NCBI GenBank assembly: GCA_900291925.1
Contig: UWYS01000001.1
Coordinates: forward strand, 744,001 to 808,000
DNA length: 64,000 bases
From: Thecaphora thlaspeos
Taxonomy: Eukaryota > Basidiomycota > Ustilaginomycetes > Urocystidales > Glomosporiaceae
Direction: 5' to 3'
The notes beneath the pieces were generated by a model. That model made no database searches, was not told where the DNA came from, and worked only from the letters and a program-made list of their open reading frames with translations. The position numbers and the translations under genes are program-made. Shown here piece after piece: positions 20,463 to 30,999 of this stretch. Numbering within the stretch: the stretch's first letter is position 1; the number at the start of each line of letters is the position of its first letter.

Positions 20463-23148
20463 CTAGTGGTGCTTCTGAGCGGCGATGAACTCCTTCATCG
20501 CATCGCCGGCGAACTTGTTGGCGGCATTGAGGAGCGGGGTGAAGTCGGTCGAGCGCTTGGCATGCTTCGAGCCGTGCGACGCCTGCTTGGCGAACGACTG
20601 GAAGACCTGGGCGGCGTAGTTGGCAGAGGCCTGGACGAGCGGCTTGTAGTCGAGAGTGGGCATCGCGCGTCGCTGTGCAGAGACGGGAGCGCCGGAGGGA
20701 GCGTTCTTGGCGGCCGCGGTGTAGCCAGAGTCGACGAGGTCGCGGAAGGCATCCCAGACGGGCGAAAAGTTGGGGTCCTCGGAGGCGTCGATGCTGCGCT
20801 TCTGCGATCCCGTCTTGGAGCCGAAGTCCTGGTTGCCGATCTCGCGAAGCGCCTCCCAGACCGGCTTGAAGTCGGCGTGGCTCTCGCCGCTCCTGCGGGA
20901 AAGGACGCCGTTGAGGAGGTTGTTGGCAACCGCGACATTGGCACCGCCGTCGTTGCCACTTCCAGCGCTGTTACCAGAGCCCTCGGCGCTGCTAAAGCCG
21001 GGCAGGTTGGGCGTGTAGCCGGTGCCCGCACGTCGCGAGAGGACGCCGTTGAGTAGGTTGTCTAGGAGTGCGACGTTGACGCCGCCGTCGTTGCCACTGC
21101 CCGCCGAGTTGTAGGAGCCCTCGGCTCCACTTCCTCCGCGGCGGGAAAGGACGCCGTTGAGTAGATTGTCGGCCGCAGCGACGTTGATGCCGCCATCGTT
21201 GCCCGAAGCGGCCGAGTTGTAGGAGCCCTCGGCGCCGTTGCCTCCCTGCCCGCGGCGTGAGAGGAGGCCGTTGAACAGGTTGTTGAGAATTGAGACGTTG
21301 AGACCCCCATTGTTACCGCTCGCGGCGCTATTGCCGGAGCCCTCGTAGCTGTCGGTTCGTCGCAATAGGCGGCCGCCCAGTAGGCCGTTGAGGATGTTGT
21401 TGAGCAGGCTCACGTTGAGGCCGCCAGTATTGTTGCTGGCGCTGCAGTTGACGCTGCCTTCGGAGTCGTCGTCATCATCGTTGGCGACGGTCGTCTGCCT
21501 CTTCTCGTGCTCGGCGATGTACATGCGCTTCACTTGCTCCTGGCTGACACCGTCGAGGTCGCGGCGGCCGAAGTTCTTGAAGAGCCCGTTGAGCAGGTCG
21601 TCGAGTAGGCTGACGTTGAGACCGCCGCTGTTACCGCTGGCAGTGCAATTATCATTGCCAGAGCCGCTGGTCGCTGCTCGCTTGGTCTTGGCCATGCCGA
21701 GATCGAGGCCGTCCGCCCTGAAAAGGGAGCGCGCCTGCACCTCACTCAGCCGAGCGGTCTTGCGCGCTGCGCCTGCCGAGTCGTTGCCGGTCGAGTAGGC
21801 GCTGCTGGTCGAGGCGTCCTCGGCGGTGCCAGCGGCGGTGCCAGCAGCGGCCGCTGGGTCGTTCGCGGTCGAGTCGTAGCTCGAGCTCGTGCTCGAAGAT
21901 CCTGAGTTGGTGAAGGCGTTGAGCAGCGTCATCATGGCGCTGTCGGACGAAGCGGGGGCAAAGGCGTCGCTCGACGTCGCGTTGGAAGCAGACGAGTCGG
22001 CGCTGGAGAAGCTGGCGATGAAGGCAGGAAGCTGCGTCATCAGCATCTGGACCATCGGCATGATCGCAGAGAGGATGTCGGCGTCTCGCTCGCCGAGCAT
22101 CTCCATGCTGCTCCTGCGAAGGAGGAGGTCTCGCTTTCCATAGCCGGGGCAACCGGGCCTGTACTGGCCGTCGTTGAGTGTAGGAGGGAGGGGGCAGAAC
22201 GGCGGCTGGGCCGGCCGGCCGGCCGGCGGGAGAGTGGAAAGGGGGCCCAGGAGGGCCGTGGTGGTTGTCGCGAGACTCTGGCAGGAGGGTGTTGAGCAGG
22301 GTGTCGAGCATCTCGCGGAGGGCATCAAGCAGCCCAAGCACGCCCTCCTGCTGTCGCTTGGAGAGCTCGCTTCGCTTTTCGTTCGCCGAGCTCTTCGACG
22401 ACGACGACGAGTCGGACTTGTGCGACCCCTTTTCGGCCTTTTCGGGCTTCTGAGCCTCCTCTGGGTGCCTGAGATCCTCGACGATCTTGGTTAGGCTGGC
22501 GCCGTTGCGAACCTCGGCGCCAATCTTGCGCATCGTCTTGACGAAGGCGCCAGGCTCCTTAGAAGCCGTGGCATCCGTGGCGTTGCCGCTGGCGGTGGAG
22601 GTCGAGTTGGACAGCAGGCTGGACGTCGAGTTGGACACCGCGTGATCCGTCAGATTGGCGGCCAGTGCGGCCGAGGAGCTGGCGCAGTTGGGGTCCTCGT
22701 TGCCAAAGAGGGAGTCGAGGATGCAGGTGATCTGCTGGATCGCCTGATCGATGGCCGCAGTGTCGACAACCTGGCGCTTGAAGAAGGGCTTGGCGGTGCC
22801 AAGGAGGGTCATGATCAGGTTGCTGAGGGCCTTGATCAGCTCGTCGAGGAGACCCCGCCTGTGGAGGTCGTGGACAAGGGCCTGTTCGCGCTTCTCGGGC
22901 TCGAGGTGCGAGTAATGGTCGTCGATCTGGCGCCTGACGTTGCTGATCTTTGAGAGGCCCCGAACGACGACGGGCGCGCTGCGCGTCGACGAGACGAAGC
23001 CTCGAGCAGCCACATCGGTCGCTGGCACGGAGCGGATCATAGCCCGGCGACCAAGGTCGCGTACCTCTGTGCGGCGTGAGGCGGGCGCAGCATGGACGGC
23101 GACAGCCGAAAGGGCGAGGGTGAGGGAGAGTGCCTGGTGAATCTGCAT
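20463..23148 (-). CDS. Secreted Kex2-processed repeat polyprotein (Rep1/repellent-like)
   Basis: Starts with a signal peptide (MQIHQALSLTLALSAVAVHA) at 23148. The chain is then cut into segments by many KR, RR or KRR sites, the marks of Kex2 processing in the late Golgi. Six tandem units (about 20890-21690) follow the pattern EGSxNSAxSGNxGGxNV, then a Leu/Asn-rich amphipathic segment such as LLNGVLSRR, each ending in RR. The C-terminal 140 residues hold four different peptides, each starting near FKPVW, FSPVW, YKPLV or FTPLL and separated by KR or RR. Total roughly 900 residues. The 5' frame (23148 to about 22210) and the 3' frame (about 22240-20463) differ. They can be joined by a 37-nt intron (GTTCTG...GGCCAG, about 22162-22198) or by a frameshift in a GGCC repeat (22208-22230). 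The architecture resembles Ustilago Rep1, whose peptides coat aerial hyphae, and also fungal RiPP precursors, but no UstY-type gene lies nearby. Function inferred. Confidence 0.75.
20890..21690 (-). repeat. Six tandem peptide-coding repeats in the polyprotein gene
   Basis: Each unit encodes about 31-37 residues of the conserved core plus a spacer of 3-45 residues and ends in Arg-Arg. Units 3 to 6 are most alike; units 1 and 2 are more diverged and carry a Cys (NDNC, SVNC) where the others have Ser or Asn. The pattern indicates internal duplication with concerted change in the last four. Confidence 0.8.
22208..22230. repeat. GGCC microsatellite at the frame change of the polyprotein gene
   Basis: About four to five consecutive GGCC tetranucleotides. 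Gain or loss of one unit shifts the reading frame, and the two coding frames of the gene meet next to it. Confidence 0.75.
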
Positions 23149-24851
23149 CTTGGTGGAAGGATCTGATTTGGGCGGGTCCTAGAGTAGGGCGTGTAGGATC
23201 GAGCGGGTGAATCTGTATGACTTGGACCGAGTTTGGAGTTTATCAGAAACACCAAGAGAGACGACCTTTCCGGAAGGTTGCTAGTCGATGAAGAAGAGCA
23301 GGGGAGGTTTTCGAGAATGACAAAGGGCGGGGTCTGCCAGCTGAGGAAGAGAACGAGATAGATAGAGACAGATAGACCGTGAGTGACCGCCAGGGTACTC
23401 GAGAGATGCCAAATCAAGGGAAAAGGTGGAAGAAAGAGACGGAACAAGACAGCAAGCAGCGGAGGTAGCGAAGGAAGAAGACTTGGGAGAAGGGAGGTTA
23501 GGCTGGGGTGGGCGGACATGTCCGTCTTATACCCTTTGCCACTTTGGCTCTACACTCTGCGCCTGCTGGAACTGCCACGGCGACTGTCCGGCCGCCTGGC
23601 GAGCGAAAGCGCTGCGCCGGGCGGGTCGATCTAGACCACTAGGAAGCAGGTAGATGCCTTGATCAACCTGAGTGCTCGGTCCTAGGAAACTATGACATGC
23701 TCGATGCGTCCGAATGCCAAGCGGGTGGCAAGCTGATCCGTATGGGCCCTGTCGCGCGTCAGGACGTCGCTCTTGCCGGAATAGACGAAGGTAAGGGAGG
23801 GCGCGCTGGCAGGAGCACTTGGGCCTGTACCTCGTCAGAAGAGGCAAGGAGAAGGCCCACGGCGATCCAGCTGATGCGCGTATGGGCTAGAAGTTGGAAG
23901 GGATGACTCAATAGGAGGCTGAAGCTGGGCAAGGTTCTATCTTCCGCTCAGCGCTGACCTCGCTGGAGGGAAGAGAAGCTTGCCTTCGGCCGGCGGAGCC
24001 GGATCTCGGTGCAGCTGGCCTACACGTTGCTTGTACCAGAAAGCGTGCCGTCAGACGCCGAGGGATGGGCTGAGCTCATCTCGAGCAGCCACAAAAGCCT
24101 CTATTTGTTGACGCAGGCGTGGATGTTGAAGAGGACTGGAGGTCGAGCGGGCTGCTGGCGCGACATGTCAGAAGGATGTCGGGCCGGCGATGGCGAGCGA
24201 CATCAGCAGCAGCAGCACACACCCCCAAGCGCCGAGGAGATGTGTGCGTGGCGAATGTGCTGGCAGTCGCAGCGGTGATCCGAGGAGGCCAGCCTGGCGT
24301 GTGGGTTGGCACATGTCAGGACCAAGGAAAGGGCGTGATGACGGGGGTGGTCCCCTGTGGCTGAGATGATCGATGTCCATGCAAAAGGGCCGAGGCGCGC
24401 GAGCAAGTCTAATCTACAGGGGAGGGGCCTGCCGGCCCCGGGCTGCTGCGATGACTCACCCGGCCACACCCCTTAGGGGTCTCGAGCCGTCGTGTGCAGG
24501 CGTGCGTGGAAGTGTCAGGGAGCCCCGCCGAGGTGGACCGATGGACGGGTCAAGGGCAGCCTCGCTCCCTCCCTTGCTTGCCGTGAATTTCACGGCTATT
24601 CTCGGCGGCCTTTCTCTGCCTGCTTGATTGCTTGCTGGGCTGAGCCTCCACACCGTCGGCTTCTCTGTTTGCGCTTTTCCTTCCCCTGTTGCATCCCCTG
24701 CTCCATCCCCCGGCCCCCTTCGTGTCACGTCCAACTCACGCCCTCCCTCCCCTTTGCCCAACGCTTTCCACATCGGACGTCGCCGGACGCCTGCAAGAAC
24801 TGACTTAGACTTCTCCTCCTTCGCAAGTCTCCCACCTCGCAGCACGACGGC
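23149..24851. other. Divergent intergenic region between polyprotein and MetRS genes
   Basis: No supported gene. Near 23527-23531 there is a TATAA on the minus strand, about 380 bases before the polyprotein ATG. One copy of the dispersed ~100-bp element lies at 24358-24465, followed by a short palindrome (ACCCC-TTA-GGGGT, 24468-24480). The last 150 bases are pyrimidine-rich. Confidence 0.55.
24358..24465 (+). repeat. Dispersed promoter-associated element, copy 1
   Basis: About 108 bases that reappear at 60490-60590 in the same orientation. Shared blocks include GATGATCGATGTCCAT, AAAGGGCCGAGGCGCGCGAG, CAAGTCTAAT and ATGACTCACCCGGCC, in the same order. It contains TGACTCA (24452-24458), the core of Gcn4/AP-1-type sites. 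It lies between divergent genes, about 390 bases before the MetRS ATG. It could be a regulatory module, a small RNA gene or a remnant of a mobile element. Confidence 0.7.
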
Positions 24852-27396
24852 ATGTCCGCTTCCGTCGCTGGCCGCAGCCAGCTGTTTGGAAGGCCCGCTT
24901 TGGTCGAACAGCTCCGCCGCCTTCCTACACCGGCAAAGCAGCTCCGGGCTGCCCTCGCATCATCGATCGCCTCGGCCTCTTTCCGCGGTCATCACACGTC
25001 GTCTGCGTCAGCCTGCTTCGCATCACGGCGACTTGCGCCCTCTTCCACGCGGACACCGTTGTCGTCTCGGTCGGCTCGTCCGTCGCATGTCTCGGTCGCC
25101 TCTCTCCGGTCCCCTTTTGGGGCGGATCGGGCTCGGCCTCGAAGCCTATCGACGTCCGCACCGAGGTCTGCCTCTCCTTCCAGCGAGGCGGCCGCGCCCA
25201 AGCCGTACTATGTGACAACGCCAATCTTCTATGTCAATGCCGACCCGCACATCGGCCACCTCCATTCCTGCCTGGTGGCAGACGTCCTAGCACGCTGGCA
25301 CAATCTTCGCAGGGGCGGCTACTCCGAGCACGACTGTTTGGGCTCACGCATTCCCGGACCAGAGCTGGAACGGCTCGTCGAGATTGCGTCCGCCGGCAAG
25401 TCTGTCCTGAGCACAGGCACTGACGAACACGGTCTCAAGATCCAGAAGGTCGCCGAAGCGCTGCGCCAGGATCCCAAACACCTATGTGACAGAGTCAGCG
25501 GCAGATTCAAGGTCAGCGCCAGTCTGCAGTCCGTGTGAAAGGTCTCAGAGTACCTGGGCGAGCCTGTCTGAGACTGACGCCCGTCGATTGGCCTGACCAC
25601 CAACAGGAGCTGGCCGATGTTGGTAACGTCGACTACCATCGGTTCATCCGCACCACCGAGAGCGCGCATCTGGAAGCTGTGCACCATCTTTGGGTGAGTC
25701 GCATCGGTATTGCGGTTGTTCGCCAAGAACATTCGGTGCTCATCCGAGGTCGTCTTAGGTGGCTGTTCTCTCTGCACAGGATCTGCTCAAGAGCAAAGGT
25801 CTTATTTACAAGGGCTCGCACGAGGGCTGGTACGCCGTCTCGGACGAGGCCTTCTATCCTGAGGGGCAGGTCCGGGAGGTGGTCAACGAGAAGACCGGGG
25901 AGCGACACATGGTAAGCTTTACAGCGGAAGGCATCCCTGACTTCCAGTCGTGGCGCAACGTAACGAGCTGACGGATGGCCCGCCTTCACACGCCCACTGC
26001 AGGAATCCATCGAGACCGGGGCCAAGGTCGAGTGGAGCTCGGAGGAAAATTACAAGTTCCGACTGTCAGCGTTCCAGGACGATCTCGTACGATGGCTAGA
26101 GTCGGACCCCAATGGTGAGGCGACATCGACGACCGTAGCCCTTCTGAATCTGCTCGGGTGTCTAAAATGACTGCGCCTGCTCATCTACCTCCGTGATTCA
26201 GCGATCCAACCTTCCCGCCGTCACAGCGAGGTCCTCAACGAGGTAAAGTCGGGCCTCGTCGACCTCTCCATCTCCCGCCCTAGCTCCCGTCTGAGCTGGG
26301 GCATCACCGTGCCGGACGATCCGGAGCACTCCATCTACGTCTGGGTCGACGCCCTGACAAACTACCTCACCGTCACCGGCTACCCCTGGGTTGACGGAGC
26401 GTCCGATGCCAATAGTCGTTGTCCCCCTGCCTGGCCCGCCGACGTCCACGTTGTCGGAAAGGATATCATCCGCTTCCACGCCATCTACTGGCCCGCCTTT
26501 CTCCTCGGCGCCGGCCTACCCTTGCCTAAGACGATCCTCGCCCACTCGCACTGGACGATGAACAAGTCCAAGATGTCCAAGTCAAAGGGCAACGTGGCCA
26601 ACCCCTTTGACGCGATCAAGCTCTTTGGGCTTGACGGCCTCCGCTTTTTCCTGATGCGCGTGGGCGGCAACTTCGCGACAGACTCGGGTCAGTGTTTTGA
26701 AGCGCTTGCTCGACGCTCACTGAACGCTCGACTCGCTGACGCAATGATCTCTCTGCGATCCCCTTGCCCTCTCTTGCAGATTATTCGCCCGCGGTGCTGC
26801 TCGAGTTCCACCGCAAGTATCTCCAGGGCCAGCTCGGCAATTTGCTGTCTCGTATCAGCGCCCCCAAGATCCAGGCTCGGCTCGCTCGATTCATCACGGC
26901 CGGATCCTCCGAGGTGGAGCGTCTCCCTTCGTCGACCATCTCGCCGCTCCTAGACAACAAGACGCGGACTATGGTCGCATCGCTCGAGCAGGCCCTGATC
27001 GAGCTTCCGACCAAGGTCGACGACCTGATGTCGCGGTACGAATTCTCAAAGGCGCTCGAGGTCATTCTGGAGGGGATGGTCGGCCAGACCAACGAGCTGG
27101 TGCAGCAGATGGAGCCGTGGTCGCCGAGCGTGCCGGAAGAGGTGGTGCTCGAGGCGATGGTACTGGTGTCAGAAAGCTTGAGGGTTACCGGGACGTTGCT
27201 GCGTCCCTTTATGCCGGGCAAGATGGACGAGCTTCTGGACGTCCTGCAGGTGGATTCGGAGCGACGCCGCCGTTGGAAAGACCTCGTCGCGCTCGACAGC
27301 AGTAGTGGGAGGCTGAGGGCTGCGATCAAGGTTCGACCCACCGGCGCGGCCAAGGTCAAGCCACTCTTCCCCCGACTAGAGGTGGAAGCCGCCTGA
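24852..27396 (+). CDS. MSM1: Mitochondrial methionyl-tRNA synthetase
   Basis: Six exons: 24852-25511, 25607-25693, 25780-25911, 26003-26114, 26202-26687, 26780-27396. All introns are 86-95 nt with GT...AG ends, and the phases join cleanly to 697 residues. Residues 1-115 are Ser/Arg/Ala-rich, as in a mitochondrial presequence. Then [17 protein letters not shown] carries the class I HIGH signature (133-136), [10 protein letters not shown] follows, and KMSKS is at 454-458. The C-terminal anticodon-binding helical domain closes the protein. It charges tRNA-Met in the organelle. The symbol follows the yeast orthologue. Compared with the family, about 30 extra residues ([14 protein letters not shown]... 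to ASAGKSV) sit between the HIGH region and TGTDEHG; no splice signals there allow their removal. Confidence 0.9.
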
Positions 27397-28916
27397 TGGG
27401 TGCTGGCCACCGGGGCTCGTAGGCACGGGGCTCGTAGGCACAGCCGCTTGAATAGGATACGGTCCGAGGTGTGGACGCAGCCGTATCACCTCGTGATGAC
27501 GCAGCGAAGTAGACACAGCTGCGTTGCTCCGCTCCCGACTCCTTTCGCTTCCCGAACGCGGGCCTGCGACAGGTTTCCACACGTTGACGGGCCGAGCGCA
27601 AGGCTTTCCACGTATTTGCCGAGCGCGATGGTGACGAAGCTGCGATATCGGCCGGTTGCCGGTAATCTGACGAAGCTCTGACGGATGCCACCAGCGAGGA
27701 AGGCTTGGGAGGGGTGCCGCTCGGGACCTTTTCTGCTGCGTGCCTTTGTTGTCTTGTTCGAAAATACTGTAGGATAGGGGAGAGAAAGGGAGAATTAAGG
27801 CTTGCCTTTGGTGCTGTGCCCCCGTGGCTTGCCGGTCTTGGCTGCTTTTCTTTTCGGACCGGGCGGGCAGGCACATCCCGCCCTTGACACTCGGCGCCCA
27901 GTGCCCGTGCCCGCGCTCTCCGCCTCTCCAGAATCCGTCCACGCTGCTCTCCCTTTCGGCCTGACAACACCCACCGCCATCCATTGTCGCGTCGCCATCC
28001 TCCATCCACCACCAGCCTCGTTCCTCTCCCTCCTCCTTCCCCTCCTCCTTCCCCTCCTCCTCCACCACCATCATCACCACCATTCTCGAACAAGGAATCC
28101 TCGTCACCAGCCAAGACATCTTTCTCGCGCTGTTGCGCGCCACTCTGCTCCCTCTGCCTACCTTTTACGACCCCTTCACGACTACCGAGTGACTCTCGAA
28201 GACCTCTCAAGAGCCCCACCCCTCCGCTGCTGTCCAATACCTGCTCTCTTCATATCTCCGCCTGCTCAAATCTGCGTCCGTCGGCACGACGACCGTCACC
28301 CCCAACGCCGAGAAGCGACAGCAACGCTCATCCTGCTGTACCCTTGTCTCCTAGCCTCCTTCGCGAAAAGCGACGCATAAGCAAGGCTCTTCGGCGGCAG
28401 ACGTTGGTTCGGGCCAGCCCGTACGACGCTCCTGCTCTTCTCCAGCTGCACGCTCGCAAACATTTTCGCAACGCCAGGAAGCTCCGCCAGTGCTCGTCTA
28501 TCTCGTCGATCGTCCATCTCTTGCCCGTATCCTTCTCGCCCTGCTTGTGCCTCCTTATCCGGTCCGGGACGACTCCTTCCAACTTCTGCGCCAGCAACGT
28601 ATTTGATACTGTGCTCGCGATCCTGTGTCCATCTGTTACCGCCACGAACTGCATCTGCTCCAACCCGTCGGAACACATCCACTATCGTCTACCGCACCAG
28701 CTTTCTATAACGAAGTTTGAGAGGCCACCGATACGACTTCGAAAAAGTGCATCTCGCTCCCGCAGCTGCTACCTTTCTCTCCACCTCGTATCGACCCGCG
28801 GCCCCAGCCTGTTGCTGAAGCGCTTCTGCTACGACTGACGCGTTCATTCGGCAGCGTACTTGCTCGACCCGACGACGACACCCCTGGACCTGCGATAAGG
28901 AGTCGTCACAGGCACG
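27397..28916. other. Intergenic region and pyrimidine-rich leader of RSR1
   Basis: No supported gene in 1.5 kb. A 15-base unit (GGGGCTCGTAGGCAC) is repeated twice at about 27411-27440 just after the MetRS stop. From about 27900 to 28300 the plus strand is strongly C/T-rich, which creates long Pro/Ser/Leu ORFs without protein features. Confidence 0.55.
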
Positions 28917-29845
28917 ATGAAGGAGGCGAGAGTCGTCATCATGGGCGGTAAGTTGAGATGTACTAGGGCTGATCTGATTGTCGTCTGCGGAACGTCGATC
29001 CGCCCTTGCAGTCAGAGGCAGGCCGAAAGTCTATTGAAACGTTCTGACCTGGAAGATCTGTCTACCCTTTCGCCACCCTCTCCCTCTCTCTCCGCCGATC
29101 TTCTTCGTCTCTGGTCGACCAATTGAGCAGGTGGCGGTGTAGGCAAGTCGGCCCTGACGGTGCAATTCGTCCGGAATGTCTTCGTTAGCACGTACGACCC
29201 TACCATCGAGGACACGTACCGCAAGATGCTGACGATAGACGGGCAGCAGTGCCTCGTCGAGATCCTCGACACTGCCGGCACGGAGCAGTTCATGGCGCTC
29301 AAGGAGCTCTATATCAAGAGCGGCCAGGGCTTTGTCCTTGTCTTTTCGTTGACCCACCTGGCCAGCGTCAATGAGCTTGGTCCGTTGCGAGAGCAGATTG
29401 TCCGCATCAAAGATGCCAAGGTAAGCCAGTGTGACCGCGTAGACCACCGCACTGAGAGGTCCATACCGCGCAGAATTATGTACGCGGATCAGCTCACGAC
29501 TCGTCCCGCTCAATTCACACGACGCTTTGCCGCTTGCAGGTCCCGTTGGTCCTGGTAGGCAACAAGTCGGACCTGAGGACGGAGCGGCAGGTGCCGCGCG
29601 AGATCGGAACAAATCTCTCGAAGGCGTGGGGCAACGTACCGTACTACGAAACGTCGGCGCGGAAACGGGTCAACGTGGAAGAGATCTTCATCGACATCGT
29701 GCGGCAGTGTCGGACCTACGAGCAGCAAGCGGGTGGGATGCGAGGCAACGGGTCTAACGGCATCAACGGGACAAGCAGCAGTAAGCTGGCCAGGACCGGC
29801 TTTGGCACGCGCGCGAGGGAGAAGAAGAAGTGCGTCATCATGTGA
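28917..29845 (+). CDS. RSR1: Ras-family GTPase RSR1/BUD1 (Rap1-like)
   Basis: Three exons: 28917-28947, 29131-29420, 29540-29845, giving 208 residues. Introns are 183 and 119 nt, with GTAAGT and GTAAGC donors. Numbering matches Ras exactly: P-loop GGGGVGKS (10-17), effector loop YDPTIEDTY around T35, DTAGTEQF with Thr at position 61, NKSD and ETSAR motifs. Thr61 and the EQF sequence mark the Rap1/Rsr1 branch. A linker with Asn/Gly/Ser repeats leads to a polybasic REKKK and a CVIM farnesylation box. In yeasts and smuts Rsr1 directs bud-site choice and polarity through Cdc24 and Bem1 at the plasma membrane. The tiny first exon ends inside the P-loop codon for G11. Confidence 0.92.
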
Positions 29846-30999
29846 GAGCCGCGGAGCTCGACCATCACTGCTCACAATGGTCTTCGGGTCACATCCAGTC
29901 ATCGCTCTCGCCGGCAGAGGGCGCGGGCCTACAGCGTGGGACCTAGCCGGCGTCTTCGACCGGCTCTCTTCCTCGAGACGCCACATTCGACAAGCCCAAC
30001 AAGCGTCGACCCCAGTGCCGCACTGACGGGCGGTCTACGTCGATCTGACTTGCTCACGCCAGTCGACCGAGATCTATGTGGGAGCCTCCCTGCTCGCCAA
30101 TGCGTCGTACGCATGCCCTCCAAGCCGCCGTCTGGACGACATCGCACGCCTCTCATCGCCCCTCTCTCCGCGCGACCCTTGCAACGCCACGCATGCAGCC
30201 CATCCTGCTCTCGCAGTATCAACGGCTACAATAGTCTGAGGTCATTGTTGCGGCTTGCGTGGTCAAATCAGGCGCGCTCGTGGTGTGGCGTGGTCCATCT
30301 TCCTTCGCCCTGATATCCGGCAGAACACAACGATCAGTTGCTGTCATTGCAACGACCCTTCATCCCGTCGCTCTGTTTTTCTTGTTGGCTTCTTGCTCCT
30401 TCTGTTCCTCCCTTTTTGCTTCTTCTTCTGCCACCCACCACCTTCTATACCCCCTCTTTTACTCTCCGCAGAAAACACAAGACCGAGATTTGCTCTCTCT
30501 CGGGTTGGTCCGGTCAGTCTGTCGCTTGCCTGTGCAGGCAGTCCATGTTGAATGTGAACGATGACGGCGAAGGCTGTGCAAGGATCTGTCTGGTCGAGGG
30601 TGGAGAAGGAGGTAGGGTTCAAGATATGTTGAGTGAGAGTGCGGGGCGACAGGCGAGCTGTGCGAGCGACTTGGCTGGCGCGTGGGTTGCCCGAGAGCCG
30701 AGCACCGTTGGACGTGGTGATCGGGAAAGGCACACGAGTCCAAAGGCGCGCCTGTGCTCCACACAGACCCGCCTGCTGTTCCCTGGCCACGCAGGCCCCT
30801 CGCTACCTTCACGCTTGGCTGCTCGACACCACCAACCGCACCCGCCACACCCGCCGCCAAGCGTCATCCTGCACCAACGACTCCTCCGTATCCTTGCAGC
30901 GCCCACATCGACAGAGCCACGCATACAGCCCCTCAGCTTGGACAGCCCCAGATCGCTGCCTCTCCTCTCGGTCGAACCAGCCACCACTGCTAGCCCATC
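29846..30999. other. Intergenic region
   Basis: 3' flank of RSR1 and promoter/leader of the proteasome gene, with C/T-rich stretches near 30340-30440 and 30780-30980. A long ORF starting at 30338 overlaps the proteasome frame in another phase and is rejected. Confidence 0.6.

Noticed and set aside
20495..21031. Alternative-frame ORF in the polyprotein repeats
   Set aside because: Repetitive DNA keeps other frames open; only the frame with signal peptide and dibasic sites makes sense.
24358..24465. Spliceosomal U2 or U6 RNA in the dispersed element
   Set aside because: Only short stretches (CTCGGCC-TTTTG on the minus strand; GAGATGATC on the plus strand) resemble these RNAs; the rest does not fit.
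24203..24469. Minus-strand peptide shared by both element copies (LDLLARLGPF-like)
   Set aside because: Differences between copies are not biased to third positions and there is no gene context; similarity is at the DNA level.
27984..28838. 284-codon ORF before RSR1
   Set aside because: Produced by the C/T-rich leader; almost only Pro, Ser, Leu and Arg; no motif.
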